DNA from: Pacificispira sp002696645
Lineage (GTDB): Bacteria > Pseudomonadota > Alphaproteobacteria > UBA8366 > Aestuariispiraceae
DNA: 64,000 nucleotides
Direction of reading: 5' to 3'
NCBI RefSeq assembly: GCF_048892425.1
Contig: NZ_JBLZHU010000003.1
Coordinates: 186,001-250,000 of the forward strand
Both the position numbers and the translations under genes were made by a program. This document shows, piece after piece, positions 42,858 through 51,700 of this stretch (positions are counted from its first letter, which is position 1; every line of letters starts with the position of its first letter). The notes beneath the pieces were generated by a model, which was given only the letters and a program-made list of their open reading frames with translations, was not told the DNA's origin and made no database searches.

Positions 42858-42938
42858 GTCGCACCCGCTGCACAATTGTTCAAGACGCCCTTTCCGAAAT
42901 AGGCCATGAATACTGTGCACTGCAATGGGAAATGACAA

Positions 42939-43541
42939 ATGTTATCAGATCTGATCAGCCTGTGGCTGGCCGCCATACCGTTAATGCTCAGTCCGGGACC
43001 GGCTGTTTTGGGGGTGTCTGCCATGGCATCGGCTTATGGATTGCGGGCGGCAGTCCCCTATTGGGTGGGTATTGTTATTGGCACAGTGTCGGTTCTTCTG
43101 ATCGTCGTGCTGGGCATCACCAGCGTTTTCTTCGCCATACCAGGCGTCAAACCAGCTTTGGTAGGGCTTGCCGCGATTTACATTCTCTACCTGGCCTATC
43201 GGATTGCCACAGCACCGGTTGCCAGTCTGAAACGTGACACAGAAAGTCGCCCCAAATTCACAGCCGGATTTATCATCGCTGTCGCCAACCCCAAAGCCTT
43301 CGCCGTGTTTGGGGCGTTATGCGCCAGTCACACCATCGTGCCGACACAGCCGGTACTGGATGGGGGGCTGAAATTTATCGCCTTATTGATCATGGCGGCA
43401 ATCGCCAGTGGTTCCTGGCTGTTATTCGGATCCCTGCTGGCAAGATATCTGCAAAATCCAACCCTCAGCCGGGTCGTAAATATTTTCTTTGCCCTGTTAT
43501 TGGTCCTGTCTGTGCTGAAAGCATTAAGCAGTTTTATCTGA
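42939..43541 (+). CDS. LysE/RhtB-family amino-acid exporter
   Basis: A 200-residue membrane protein with about five to six helices and the family signature LMLSPGPAVLGVSAMASAYGLRAAVPYWVGIVIG near the N-terminus. This stretch carries the SPGP motif of LysE/RhtB proteins. Later helices include FTAGFIIAVANPKAFAVFGAL, where the NPK motif is diagnostic. Members export amino acids, homoserine lactones or related metabolites by proton antiport. It is divergent from the AraC gene. Its 3' end overlaps the convergent pqiA-like gene by 18 bp. The substrate is unknown. Confidence 0.9.
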   Translation: MLSDLISLWLAAIPLMLSPGPAVLGVSAMASAYGLRAAVPYWVGIVIGTVSVLLIVVLGITSVFFAIPGVKPALVGLAAIYILYLAYRIATAPVASLKRDTESRPKFTAGFIIAVANPKAFAVFGALCASHTIVPTQPVLDGGLKFIALLIMAAIASGSWLLFGSLLARYLQNPTLSRVVNIFFALLLVLSVLKALSSFI

Positions 43542-44027
43542 CTGCCCACGATGGGCGCGCCGTAGCCCCAGGCCTGCGGCAACGGCCAGGATGGCAGAGG
43601 TGGCAAAGAAATACAGGCCCGGCGCGACTTCGACTTCTGCCACCCAACTGGATTTCAGTGTCACAACGACGACAGCCAGGACCAGCACATCCAACATCGT
43701 CCATTTCCCAATCGCATCCAGAAACGCAATGCCCCGGCGTGCGGCAATGCCGGATCCTTCGGTGAACCGCCACAGGCCATAACCGATGATCAGTTTTGCC
43801 GGGGGCAGGACCAGCGTGAAAATCAAGACCAGAACGCCAATTGCCGTTTCATCCTGCTGAAACAACCCGCTGACGATCCCGATCAGGGACACATCATTCT
43901 GGAACATGAACAATTCCGTGACATGCAGGACGGGCAGCGTCACTCCAGCACCCCATAATCCCAGCGCCAGAATGAACCCAAGCCCCGTCAACCGATCCAT
44001 ACCTGATGCATGTTTATGTAATGGCAC
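43524..44027 (-). CDS. PqiA-domain membrane protein
   Basis: A 167-residue inner-membrane protein with four helices and the PqiA-like features: FQNDVSLIGIVSGLFQQDETAIGVLVLIFTLVLPPAKLIIG, followed by IGKWTMLDVLVLAVVVVTLKSS and a last helix. In PqiA proteins the WTMLDV motif is typical. The larger E. coli PqiA works with PqiB/C in lipid transfer between membranes; this is a single-domain form. The GTG start at 44027 is supported by GGGAGACGGCG; an ATG at 44000 lacks a site. It is convergent with lysE and divergent from serA. Confidence 0.82.
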   Translation of the reverse strand: MPLHKHASGMDRLTGLGFILALGLWGAGVTLPVLHVTELFMFQNDVSLIGIVSGLFQQDETAIGVLVLIFTLVLPPAKLIIGYGLWRFTEGSGIAARRGIAFLDAIGKWTMLDVLVLAVVVVTLKSSWVAEVEVAPGLYFFATSAILAVAAGLGLRRAHRGQSDKTA

Positions 44028-44173
44028 CGCCGTCTCCCAGCCTCATTTCGCAATTCGAAATGGAGTTCTGTTTACGGTTAGAATGCGCCTGCGACAAGAA
44101 GGGGTTTGTGAGCCTGCGGCGAGTGCGATAGAAGCGCGACATTCAAGTCGTGATTTATGAAGGATATGCCGCT

Positions 44174-45421
44174 ATGTCGATACTGGAACCATTGCCTTTG
44201 GACATCGCCGAATCGAAAATCCTGCTGCTGGAGGGTATTTCCGAACGCGCAGTTGATCATTTCACTGGCTTTGGGTTTCGCAAGGTTGAACGGTTGACCA
44301 AGGCATTGACCGGCGATGCGCTGTCAGAGGCGCTGGCCGATGATGTACGGATTCTGGGTATTCGGTCCCGCAGTCAGGTGACGGAAGAAATCCTCAGCAA
44401 GGCGGAAAAGCTTCGGGTTGTCGGCTGTTTTTCTGTCGGGACCAATCAAATTGACCTGGATGCGGCGCAGCGGCGCGGCATCCCGGTATTCAACGCGCCG
44501 TTTTCAAACACCCGCAGCGTGGCTGAACTGACCCTGGCGGAAAGCGTCATGCTGTTGCGCCGGACCTTTCCACGCTCCACCGCCGCTCACGCCGGAACCT
44601 GGGATAAGTCCGCGACGGGCAGTATGGAATTGCGCGGCAAGACATTGGGCATCGTCGGATATGGCAATATCGGGACACAGTTGGCGGTTCTGGCCGAAGC
44701 CATGGCGATGCAGGTGATCTATTACGATCACACCGACAAGTTAAGTCACGGTAACGCCCATCCGATGGAAAGCCTGGATGCCCTGTTGGAAAAGGCCGAT
44801 ATCGTTTCATTGCATGTCCCGGAAACGCCCCAGACCAAGGATATGATCGGGGCGGCGCAGTTTGCGAAGATGAAGCCAGGCAGTTATTTCATCAACAATG
44901 CGCGCGGCACGGTCGTGGATCTGAATGCCCTGGCCGACGCCCTGAAATCCGGCCATCTGGCAGGCGCAGCGGTTGACGTATTTCCGGTCGAACCCCCTTC
45001 CAATGCAGAACCCTTCACCTCCCCCCTGCAGGGCCTGGATAATGTTATCCTGACCCCGCATGTTGGCGGGTCCACACTGGAAGCGCAGGAGCGGATCGGA
45101 GAGGAAGTTTCCCGGAAACTGTCAGAATATGCGAATAATGGCTCAACCGTCGGGGCGGTTAACTTCCCACAGGTTCAATTGCCGCCGCGCAAGGACGTTA
45201 CCCGCTTCATTCAGGTTCAGCGCAATCTGCCGGGTGAACTGCGCCGTCTGAACGATGTTTTCGCCAATCGGAATGTGAACATCGCCGCCCAGCATTATCA
45301 GACCGAAGGGGAAATCGGTTATGTCGTGCTGGATGCGGAAGGACGGGTCGCCGATGCAATGGACATTGTTGCGGAAATCAAAACCCTGCCAGGAACCTTG
45401 CGCGCACGGGTGCTGCGGTAA
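44174..45421 (+). CDS. serA: D-3-phosphoglycerate dehydrogenase
   Basis: A 415-residue first enzyme of serine biosynthesis, oxidising 3-phosphoglycerate with NAD+. The N-terminal lid region LGIRSRSQVTEEILSKAEKLRVVGCFSVGTNQIDL, the Rossmann GIVGYGNIGTQLAVLAEAMAM and the catalytic histidine in TPHVGGSTLEAQ are visible, as is NARGTVVDL. The last 75 residues are an ACT domain (FIQVQRNLPGELRRLNDVFANRNVNIAAQ) that gives serine feedback. This is the short E. coli-like form without the intervening domain. The start at 44174 has AAGGA 11 nt upstream; an upstream GTG adds only eight residues. It converges on the EAL gene with an 8-bp gap. Confidence 0.95.
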   Translation: MSILEPLPLDIAESKILLLEGISERAVDHFTGFGFRKVERLTKALTGDALSEALADDVRILGIRSRSQVTEEILSKAEKLRVVGCFSVGTNQIDLDAAQRRGIPVFNAPFSNTRSVAELTLAESVMLLRRTFPRSTAAHAGTWDKSATGSMELRGKTLGIVGYGNIGTQLAVLAEAMAMQVIYYDHTDKLSHGNAHPMESLDALLEKADIVSLHVPETPQTKDMIGAAQFAKMKPGSYFINNARGTVVDLNALADALKSGHLAGAAVDVFPVEPPSNAEPFTSPLQGLDNVILTPHVGGSTLEAQERIGEEVSRKLSEYANNGSTVGAVNFPQVQLPPRKDVTRFIQVQRNLPGELRRLNDVFANRNVNIAAQHYQTEGEIGYVVLDAEGRVADAMDIVAEIKTLPGTLRARVLR

Positions 45422-45429
45422 AGCGCCTG

Positions 45430-47124
45430 CTATCCAAGTTTTTTAGAGCCGGGAAAGCTTTGCGTGAACAACCATGCCCGGAATTCGTCCGCCGGCATCG
45501 GCTTTGCGATCGCATAGCCCTGGACAAAATCGCAACCAAGGTCGCGCAGAAGCGTGACGACCTTTTCGTCTTCCGCCCCTTCTGCCACCGTCTGGATGTT
45601 GCGCGACCGACACATGGCAATTGAGGCCGATACGATTCCCTGGGATTCCTCTGATTCCAATAGATCCGTGATAAAGCACTGATCGATCTTGATCGTATTG
45701 ACGTCGATCCGCTTGAACTGTTGCAGCGACGAATATCCCGTTCCAAAATCATCAATCGCTATTTTATAGCCAATTGCTCTGAGATCTTCCAGGGCACGGC
45801 TTGTCGCCTCGAAATCCTTGACCAAACCTGTTTCCGTCAGCTCAAGTTCCAACCCGTTGAACGCGCTGCCAAGGCGCTTTGGCAATGAATGGAGAATATC
45901 CAGGATCTCTTCATCCACCAGATCATCGGCGGCAAGGTTCACCGACATATCAATCGGTATCCCCACCTTTCGCCAGTGCTCCAGTTCCTGAACGGTCTGA
46001 CTGAGCACCCATTTGGTGACGCCACTGATCAGGCCTGACTTTTCAGCCAAAGGAATGAACCGGTCCGGCGGCACATAGCCATGCTTGGGACTGTTCCAGC
46101 GGATCAGCGCCTCGGCGCTGTAGATCATGTTATCCTGAAGGGACTGTTTAGGCTGATAATGCATCGACAGGCATCCACCCTGATCAAGATCCTTATACAG
46201 ATCATCCATCAGGGAAAGATTACTTTGGCGTTGTAATAAATCAGCCGCATCAAACGTGGCAACCCCATGAATTTCAGTTGCCGCCTTTTCACAGGCAAAA
46301 AGCGCCTTATCAAAAGGGGCCTGTTGATTCAGGTCATTGCTCTCAACCTCTGCTACCCCGATTGCCGGACGCACCGGAAGCCGCACATTGTTGATCCGGA
46401 TATAGCGCGGAATGGCCTTGGCAAGAGCCGACAAGAAATCAGCGCCTTCCAGCAATGATCCGGGACGAACAACGCCAATCGCCGTGGAACTGATATGTAA
46501 GACCGTTGCCGTATCATCGAGCAATCGTTCCTGAAAATTTGTAAATACCTGAATCGCCGACGCCTTGGCCGTCATAAACCCAAAGACTGCCTGGATGTCA
46601 GAGTAATTGCGGATGCTGATGACACAGACAATATATTTTTCAGGCACTTTTTTGTAAGGTGCCGCATGGATACTGAATTTGCTGGCATATTGCAGGCCGG
46701 TCGACTCATCAATCTCTGCCAGGCCTTTGACGCGTTTGTTCTCGGCGTTCAATAGCGCCGCTACGATGCCAACAAATGTGCCAATCGAAACATAGAAGGC
46801 GCACCGTATGATCCAATTCTCGGTCGTTTGCGGCAGGCCCCGTGCCACATCCAATGGCATATACGGCCCCAGAAGTAGAGCCGCAATCAATCCCACCAGA
46901 ATACCGCCTGGCATATTGAAAATCATACCCGCCAGGGCAATTGGCATCATCATCAGATAGGGCCACACAAATTGCGTTCCCCCACCGATGAAAACGACAT
47001 GGGTGGAAATCCCCAAAGCCAATATGATGGATAGAATTGCGATAATCTGTCCACCAGGCCCGACATTCGGATGCATTTGAAGTCTAGCCATTGTGGAAAA
47101 TGACCGTGGATGTCGAATCGTCAT
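45430..47124 (-). CDS. membrane-anchored EAL phosphodiesterase with a degenerate GGDEF-like domain
   Basis: A 564-residue protein. Four hydrophobic segments (about residues 28-125) form the membrane anchor. The next 170 residues have the shape of a GGDEF domain (STGLQYASKFSIHAAPY, AIQVFTNFQERLL, IGVVRPGSLLEGADF) but lack the GGDEF residues, so no cyclic di-GMP synthesis is expected. The EAL domain follows, with the ligands intact: EALIRW, VNLAADDL, ELTETGLV, DDFGTGYSSL, IKIDQCF, AEGAE and GYAIAKPM. It should hydrolyse cyclic di-GMP at the inner membrane. It is preceded by a 288-bp gap before znuA that contains an unusual hairpin. Confidence 0.9.
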   Translation of the reverse strand: MTIRHPRSFSTMARLQMHPNVGPGGQIIAILSIILALGISTHVVFIGGGTQFVWPYLMMMPIALAGMIFNMPGGILVGLIAALLLGPYMPLDVARGLPQTTENWIIRCAFYVSIGTFVGIVAALLNAENKRVKGLAEIDESTGLQYASKFSIHAAPYKKVPEKYIVCVISIRNYSDIQAVFGFMTAKASAIQVFTNFQERLLDDTATVLHISSTAIGVVRPGSLLEGADFLSALAKAIPRYIRINNVRLPVRPAIGVAEVESNDLNQQAPFDKALFACEKAATEIHGVATFDAADLLQRQSNLSLMDDLYKDLDQGGCLSMHYQPKQSLQDNMIYSAEALIRWNSPKHGYVPPDRFIPLAEKSGLISGVTKWVLSQTVQELEHWRKVGIPIDMSVNLAADDLVDEEILDILHSLPKRLGSAFNGLELELTETGLVKDFEATSRALEDLRAIGYKIAIDDFGTGYSSLQQFKRIDVNTIKIDQCFITDLLESEESQGIVSASIAMCRSRNIQTVAEGAEDEKVVTLLRDLGCDFVQGYAIAKPMPADEFRAWLFTQSFPGSKKLG

Positions 47125-47335
47125 CTGCGTCTTTCATGAAGAAATAATCGATGTGAAAATGCAGGGTTCGATCATTCGATTTTTACTATATCAGAAATAA
47201 AAAATATTAATATTTTAATATTCATTTTACATGATCTAAAAATAACTTAAATTGCTTATGTGTTGATATTGTTCATCTTTATTTTTTACATTAACCTTTT
47301 TTTGCTAATGTTTTTATACCGAAAGCCACATATTA

Positions 47336-47377
47336 CGGCGCTGAACATTGATAAAGTAATGTCAATGTTCAGCGCCG
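47336..47377. repeat. perfect 16-bp inverted repeat, 10-base loop
   Basis: CGGCGCTGAACATTGA (47336-47351) and TCAATGTTCAGCGCCG (47362-47377) are perfect inverted copies. No T tract flanks either side. It lies 36 bp beyond the znuA stop codon and about 210 bp from the EAL start. It may end the znuA transcript, or it may be a protein-binding dyad. The rest of 47125-47412 is very AT-rich and shows nothing else. Confidence 0.75.
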
Positions 47378-47412
47378 GTGAGAATAATCCTGTGGCCTGT
47401 ATTGGCCGTTCT

Positions 47413-48432
47413 TCACTTTGTTGCGGAAAGGCAGCCGCGTAATCCGTCCGCTATATCCTGCATCAGGGTAAAATACAGATCTGTACCGGGCGTAAGCGCC
47501 GCCCCCAATGGGTCGAGTACTCCCGACGCGATACCGCTGTCATTTGTCACTATTGAAACCAGTTTCGATGGAAATTGAGGCTCCGAGAAAATGCACCTGG
47601 CACCGCTGGTGCTGAGTGTTTCCTGCAATGCCTGAACCCGTTCTGCACTGGGATTTGATTCCGGGTTAAGCGTCAGCATGCCAACGGCATGAAGGCCATA
47701 GTGATCCTCGAAATAATGATAGGCGTCATGAAACACAGCAAAGGGCTGGTCCGCGATGGGTGCCAGTGCAACAGACAGGGTCTTATCCAGGACCACAATC
47801 CGCGATTCCAGGCTCTTCGCATTCGCCTGGTACTGCACGGCATGGGCGGGGTCCCTTTCAGCAAGGGTTGCTGCGATGGCCTGCACCAGTGCGATGGCAT
47901 TCTGCGGATCCAGCCAGATATGAGGATCTACGCCACCATGGTCATGCCCTTCTTCATGGTTATGTTCTTCCTCATGATCATGCCCTTTCTTATGATCATC
48001 ATCATGGCCTGCATCATGGTTTTCGTCATGATGTGCCTCCCCAAAGTCGTGCTTGTCCCGGGGTGGCAGGACCGTAACACCGGGCGACTGCAACAGGGCG
48101 ACGGAGACCGCGTTAAGACCCAATGTCTCAACAGGTTTTTTCAGGAAGGTTTCCAAACCGGGCCCCACCCAGAATATAACGTCTGCCTGCTGCAGGGCTT
48201 CCGCTTGGGATGGTTTCAAGGAATATGTATGCGGCGATCCTGCCCCCGTCACCAGCAAGCTTGGCGTTCCAACACCCTGCATAACACCAGCGACAAGGGA
48301 ATGGATCGGTTTTATCGACACCACAACCGATGGCGATGTGTCTGCAACAGACACGGATGCAAGACCGCTCATCATCAGCCCAAGTAAAGCCGCTAATCCA
48401 CTGATCTTGTTACCCACCCTTCGAAGCATCAT
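47413..48432 (-). CDS. znuA: zinc ABC transporter periplasmic binding protein
   Basis: A 339-residue ZnuA. The signal peptide (about 30 residues, ending SVADTS) is followed by SIKPIHSLVAGVMQG with the first zinc histidine. A long His/Asp/Glu-rich loop (about residues 125-170, with repeated HDH, HNH and HHD) captures zinc. DPHIWLDPQNA and FHDAYHYFEDHYG give the second and third histidines. It delivers zinc to ZnuB. The gene starts with two ATGs and a good GGGAG. It is divergent from znuC-znuB-zur, and a Zur-type dyad lies between them. Confidence 0.95.
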   Translation of the reverse strand: MMLRRVGNKISGLAALLGLMMSGLASVSVADTSPSVVVSIKPIHSLVAGVMQGVGTPSLLVTGAGSPHTYSLKPSQAEALQQADVIFWVGPGLETFLKKPVETLGLNAVSVALLQSPGVTVLPPRDKHDFGEAHHDENHDAGHDDDHKKGHDHEEEHNHEEGHDHGGVDPHIWLDPQNAIALVQAIAATLAERDPAHAVQYQANAKSLESRIVVLDKTLSVALAPIADQPFAVFHDAYHYFEDHYGLHAVGMLTLNPESNPSAERVQALQETLSTSGARCIFSEPQFPSKLVSIVTNDSGIASGVLDPLGAALTPGTDLYFTLMQDIADGLRGCLSATK

Positions 48433-48451
48433 AACCGCGACTCCCAGTGAA

Positions 48452-48468
48452 ATGTTACATCATTACAT
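48452..48468. promoter_or_regulatory. possible second Zur half-dyad
   Basis: ATGTTACATCATTACAT is a partly symmetric 17-mer close to the znuA start. It shares the GTTA/ATGT words of Zur sites but is less regular than the dyad beside it. Confidence 0.3.
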
Positions 48469-48474
48469 GAATTG

Positions 48475-48489
48475 CGTTACGGTATAACG
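48475..48489. promoter_or_regulatory. candidate Zur operator
   Basis: CGTTACGGTATAACG is a perfect 5-bp inverted repeat around CGGTA. Its GTTA-N5-TAAC core has the same spacing as the enterobacterial Zur box. It lies in the divergent znuA/znuC region, with zur itself as the last gene of the rightward arm. Confidence 0.6.
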
Positions 48490-48679
48490 TATGATAAATA
48501 GTCAATCAAGTGGGAATACCCTGTGCCAGCGCACGAAGTGATCCAATGCCCGCTTTTGACCATCATCTGCCCTGATATGCGGAAAGAACCACATTATGCC
48601 AGGAAACAGCCATGCAATAGATGGCTTGCCAAAGCAGTCTACACCCCCTGTTTCCTCACTGTATTCCAAGGGTCAGAAA

Positions 48680-49501
48680 ATGGCCGATATATTGGTACAG
48701 GCACAGCAGATTGGCGTTCAGCGAAATGGCCGGTGGCTGATCCGGGGCATTGATCTGACGGTGCGGAAGGGGGAAATCATCACTCTGATCGGCCCCAACG
48801 GATCGGGGAAATCCACAACGGTGAAGACGGTTCTGGGGGTGATCAAGCCCGACGAGGGATCGATCACCCGTGCGGCCAATCTGCGCATTGGCTATGTCCC
48901 CCAGCGACTGGCGATAGATTGGACCCTACCCCTGACCGTTGATCGGTTGATGTCTCTGACTGGTCGGATTTCCAGGGCCGACCGGCGGGCGGCGTTAGAA
49001 GAGGTTGGGATCGGGCATCTGGCCCAGTCAGAAGTCGGTGCCTTGTCGGGTGGTGAATTCCAACGGGCGCTGCTGGCCCGCGCCCTGGCCCGCAAACCCG
49101 ATCTGTTGGTGCTGGACGAACCTGTCCAGGGTGTCGATGTCGCGGGGGAGGCAGCCTTATACACCCTGATCGATGAAATTCGCCACAAGATCGGCTGTGG
49201 CATCCTATTGATATCGCATGACCTGCACGTGGTGATGGCGGCGACCGATACCGTCCTGTGCCTGAACGGCCATATGTGTTGCAGCGGCACCCCGCAATCT
49301 GTTGCGGAAGATCCGGCATATTTGCAGCTGTTCGGGCCGCGCGCGGCGTCTATTGCTGTCTATGCCCACCATCATGATCACACCCACCTGCCAGACGGGC
49401 GCGTCCGGCAACAGGATGGCCGCATTACCGAAACCTGCCATGAACCGCACGATCATTCCCATGAAACACCGAAAAGCGGGGGGAATGGCCATGTTGGATG
49501 A
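48680..49501 (+). CDS. znuC: zinc ABC transporter ATP-binding protein
   Basis: A 273-residue ATPase driving zinc import. Walker A is GPNGSGKSTT, followed by the signature region LSGGEFQRALLARALA and Walker B LLVLDEPVQGVD. The C-terminal tail is rich in histidine (YAHHHDHTHLPDG...HEPHDHSHETPK), a common addition to ZnuC in proteobacteria that may buffer zinc. The ATG at 48680 with AAGGG 7 nt upstream is preferred; a longer frame starts at 48596 but lies in the promoter region. It overlaps znuB by 11 bp. Confidence 0.95.
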   Translation: MADILVQAQQIGVQRNGRWLIRGIDLTVRKGEIITLIGPNGSGKSTTVKTVLGVIKPDEGSITRAANLRIGYVPQRLAIDWTLPLTVDRLMSLTGRISRADRRAALEEVGIGHLAQSEVGALSGGEFQRALLARALARKPDLLVLDEPVQGVDVAGEAALYTLIDEIRHKIGCGILLISHDLHVVMAATDTVLCLNGHMCCSGTPQSVAEDPAYLQLFGPRAASIAVYAHHHDHTHLPDGRVRQQDGRITETCHEPHDHSHETPKSGGNGHVG

Positions 49502-50303
49502 TTTCTTCACCCGCGCAATAATCGCAGGCATTGGCATTGCGCTTGTTGCTGGACCGTTAGGCTGTTTCGTGGTCTGGCGGCGTATGGCTTATTTTGGCGA
49601 TACGCTGGCGCATTCGTCGCTTTTGGGTCTGGCGCTGTCTTACATATTATCCATCAATTCGACCCTGTCTGTCTTTCTGGTTTCTGCGCTGATCGCCCTG
49701 TCATTGTTATACCTGCAACGCCGGGCCAGCCTGTCCTCTGATTCGATCCTAGGGCTGCTGTCCCATTCGGCCCTGGCGCTGGGGCTGGTTTGCATCGCCT
49801 TTCTGACCTGGGTCAGGCTGGACCTGCAAGGCGTGCTGTTTGGGGATATTCTGGCCGTGTCGAAGACCGATATAGCGGTTATTTATGCGGGTGGAGCGGC
49901 TGTTCTGATCGCCTTGATCGTGATCTGGCGTCCCTTATTCGCGACCACGGTGAACCGTGAACTTGCAGAAGCGGAAGGGGTTGGACCGGACCGAATCAAC
50001 GCCTTTTTCGTTATCCTGCTGGCCCTGACGATCGCAATCGCAATCAAGGTGATTGGCGTCTTACTGATCACCGCGCTGCTGATCATTCCAGCTGCTGCGG
50101 CCAGGCGGTTCGCCACCGGCCCAGAACAGATGGCCGTGCTGGCCGCCGGGATCGGGGCCTTGTCTGTTGTGGGTGGATTATTCGGATCGCTGGAATGGGA
50201 CACACCTTCTGGCCCATCGATTGTCGTTGCGACCTTTATTGCCTTTCTGGTTAGTTTAGCACTACCCTCTGTCGCTCTTCGACAGCGCCTGCGTCGCCTC
50301 TGA
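49491..50303 (+). CDS. znuB: zinc ABC transporter permease
   Basis: A 270-residue permease of the ABC-3 family with about eight helices. Family marks are AGPLGCFVVWRRMAYFGDTLAHSSLLGLAL near the N-terminus, GDILAVSKTDI, and the helix FVILLALTIAIAIKVIGVLLITALLIIPAAAARRFA containing the conserved GxLL(V/I)xALLIIPAA motif. The ATG at 49491 is correctly spaced from GGGGGGA; an ATG six bases earlier is too close. Zur follows 14 bp downstream. Confidence 0.95.
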   Translation: MLDDFFTRAIIAGIGIALVAGPLGCFVVWRRMAYFGDTLAHSSLLGLALSYILSINSTLSVFLVSALIALSLLYLQRRASLSSDSILGLLSHSALALGLVCIAFLTWVRLDLQGVLFGDILAVSKTDIAVIYAGGAAVLIALIVIWRPLFATTVNRELAEAEGVGPDRINAFFVILLALTIAIAIKVIGVLLITALLIIPAAAARRFATGPEQMAVLAAGIGALSVVGGLFGSLEWDTPSGPSIVVATFIAFLVSLALPSVALRQRLRRL

Positions 50304-50317
50304 AAGAAAGTCATGCT

Positions 50318-50731
50318 ATGAACCATTCCCATCAGGACACCTCACCGCCCCGTGCGCTGACGAAAAATGAGGCATTGGTCTATGGCATCCTGAATGCAAC
50401 GGATCAGCCGCTCAGCGCCTATGCCATTCTGGATCAACTGCGCGATGATGGGCTGCGCGCGCCGGTTCAGGTTTATCGTGCGCTGGACCGATTGCTGGAA
50501 TTCGGCCTGGCCCATCGGCTGGAAAGCCTGAATGCCTTCGTTGCCTGCAATCACGATCACCCAGAAGAGGCAGCCCAGACTGCGTTTGCAATCTGTGAAT
50601 CCTGCGGCAAGGTAACGGAATTTACCGATCCTTCCCTGGACGAGTATCTGGCACATTGGGCAAAGTCAGAAAATTTCACCCCGACTAGAACGACCCTGGA
50701 ACTACGGGGCCTGTGCGCGGCCTGCCGATAG
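50318..50731 (+). CDS. zur: zinc uptake regulator, Fur family
   Basis: A 137-residue Fur-family repressor. The winged helix at the N-terminus (NEALVYGILNATDQPLSAYAILDQL, then VQVYRALDRLLEFGLAHRLES) and the FVACNHDH metal region are clear. The structural zinc cysteines occur as CESCGKV and CAACR. The gene is third after znuC and znuB, and with the dyad between znuA and znuC this identifies it as Zur rather than Fur. It represses uptake when zinc is sufficient. It converges with the lysR gene with a 9-bp gap. Confidence 0.94.
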   Translation: MNHSHQDTSPPRALTKNEALVYGILNATDQPLSAYAILDQLRDDGLRAPVQVYRALDRLLEFGLAHRLESLNAFVACNHDHPEEAAQTAFAICESCGKVTEFTDPSLDEYLAHWAKSENFTPTRTTLELRGLCAACR

Positions 50732-50740
50732 AAGTCAGTT

Positions 50741-51616
50741 TTAGCCAAAAAGCCGGGAGGTTGTTAGCCAGTCCGTCATGGCCTCTATCCGGTCAAGGCC
50801 CCGCATATCTTTGTGTCGCATCAGCCAGACATCGCGCGTCATTGTTTCCATGGCGGTTGGCCCCTCAACCCTGATTAGGCGCTTATCTGAACCAGCAATA
50901 ATATCTGGTAAAATTGCACATACGGGCATTTCTGTGACTGTCGCAAATGCCGTTTCCAAATCATGCATCAAGATGCCGGCGGGCCGACCCTTGTATGATT
51001 TAGCGACTGTTTCAGTCCATTTGGCCTGCGGCAAATGACCCACCACCGGATCATAAGTCAACCATGGTCGATCCCCTAAAGGTAAATCGGGAAAGGCCCG
51101 TGTCGTATAAGCAGAGAAGGACATGCGCCCAATTCTTTGGGCCAATACGGCGTGCCCTCCCTCCCTTGGCTCACCAAACCGGATTGCCAGATCAATTTCT
51201 CGACGGGTCAGGCTAAGATTTTTGTTTTCCGGCATAAGACTGATTTGAATATTGGGATAGGCTTCGATGAAGCGACCGATATTCGGCACAATGATCCTGG
51301 TCAGGATGAACGGAACGGCGGTCAGTCGAATTGTTCCCCCCAGGATCGACTCCTGCCCCAGCAGCTTATCAGCCTCCTTTGCGAACCGTTCCATCCCCTC
51401 TGCTTGTTCCACCAACGCGGTCGCTGTTTCCGTCAGTCTCAATATTCCATTTCGATCCCGCAGGCATAGGGGCGTGCCTGACTTTTCTTCCAGCCCCTTC
51501 AATCTGCGGGAAATTGTTGTGGCATTGACCCCCAACAGAGAAGCCGCCGCCGAAACGGACTGCCCCCGCGCAATGGCCAGGAGGATGCGATAATCATTCC
51601 AATTTTGATCCTGCAT
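50741..51616 (-). CDS. LysR-family transcriptional regulator
   Basis: A 291-residue regulator. The N-terminal helix-turn-helix (NDYRILLAIARGQSVSAAASLLGVNATTISRRLKGLEEKSG) is followed by a substrate-binding domain beginning GGTIRLTAVPFILTRIIVPNI. The ATG at 51616 gives the normal family start; an open frame extends 65 codons upstream but crosses the divergent promoter. The neighbouring yciI-type gene is divergent with an 84-bp gap, so it is probably its target. Its effector is unknown. Confidence 0.88.
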   Translation of the reverse strand: MQDQNWNDYRILLAIARGQSVSAAASLLGVNATTISRRLKGLEEKSGTPLCLRDRNGILRLTETATALVEQAEGMERFAKEADKLLGQESILGGTIRLTAVPFILTRIIVPNIGRFIEAYPNIQISLMPENKNLSLTRREIDLAIRFGEPREGGHAVLAQRIGRMSFSAYTTRAFPDLPLGDRPWLTYDPVVGHLPQAKWTETVAKSYKGRPAGILMHDLETAFATVTEMPVCAILPDIIAGSDKRLIRVEGPTAMETMTRDVWLMRHKDMRGLDRIEAMTDWLTTSRLFG

Positions 51617-51700
51617 AATTGCAGATGATAGATGCAAATTAACGCATTGAAAATGCAATTTCGCAGATTGAAGTTTAGACCTCATCAACAGGAGGATATC

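Noticed and set aside
43524..43541. Frameshift or pseudogene at the lysE/pqiA junction
   Set aside because: Both genes are full length; the 18-bp convergent overlap is simply compact packing.
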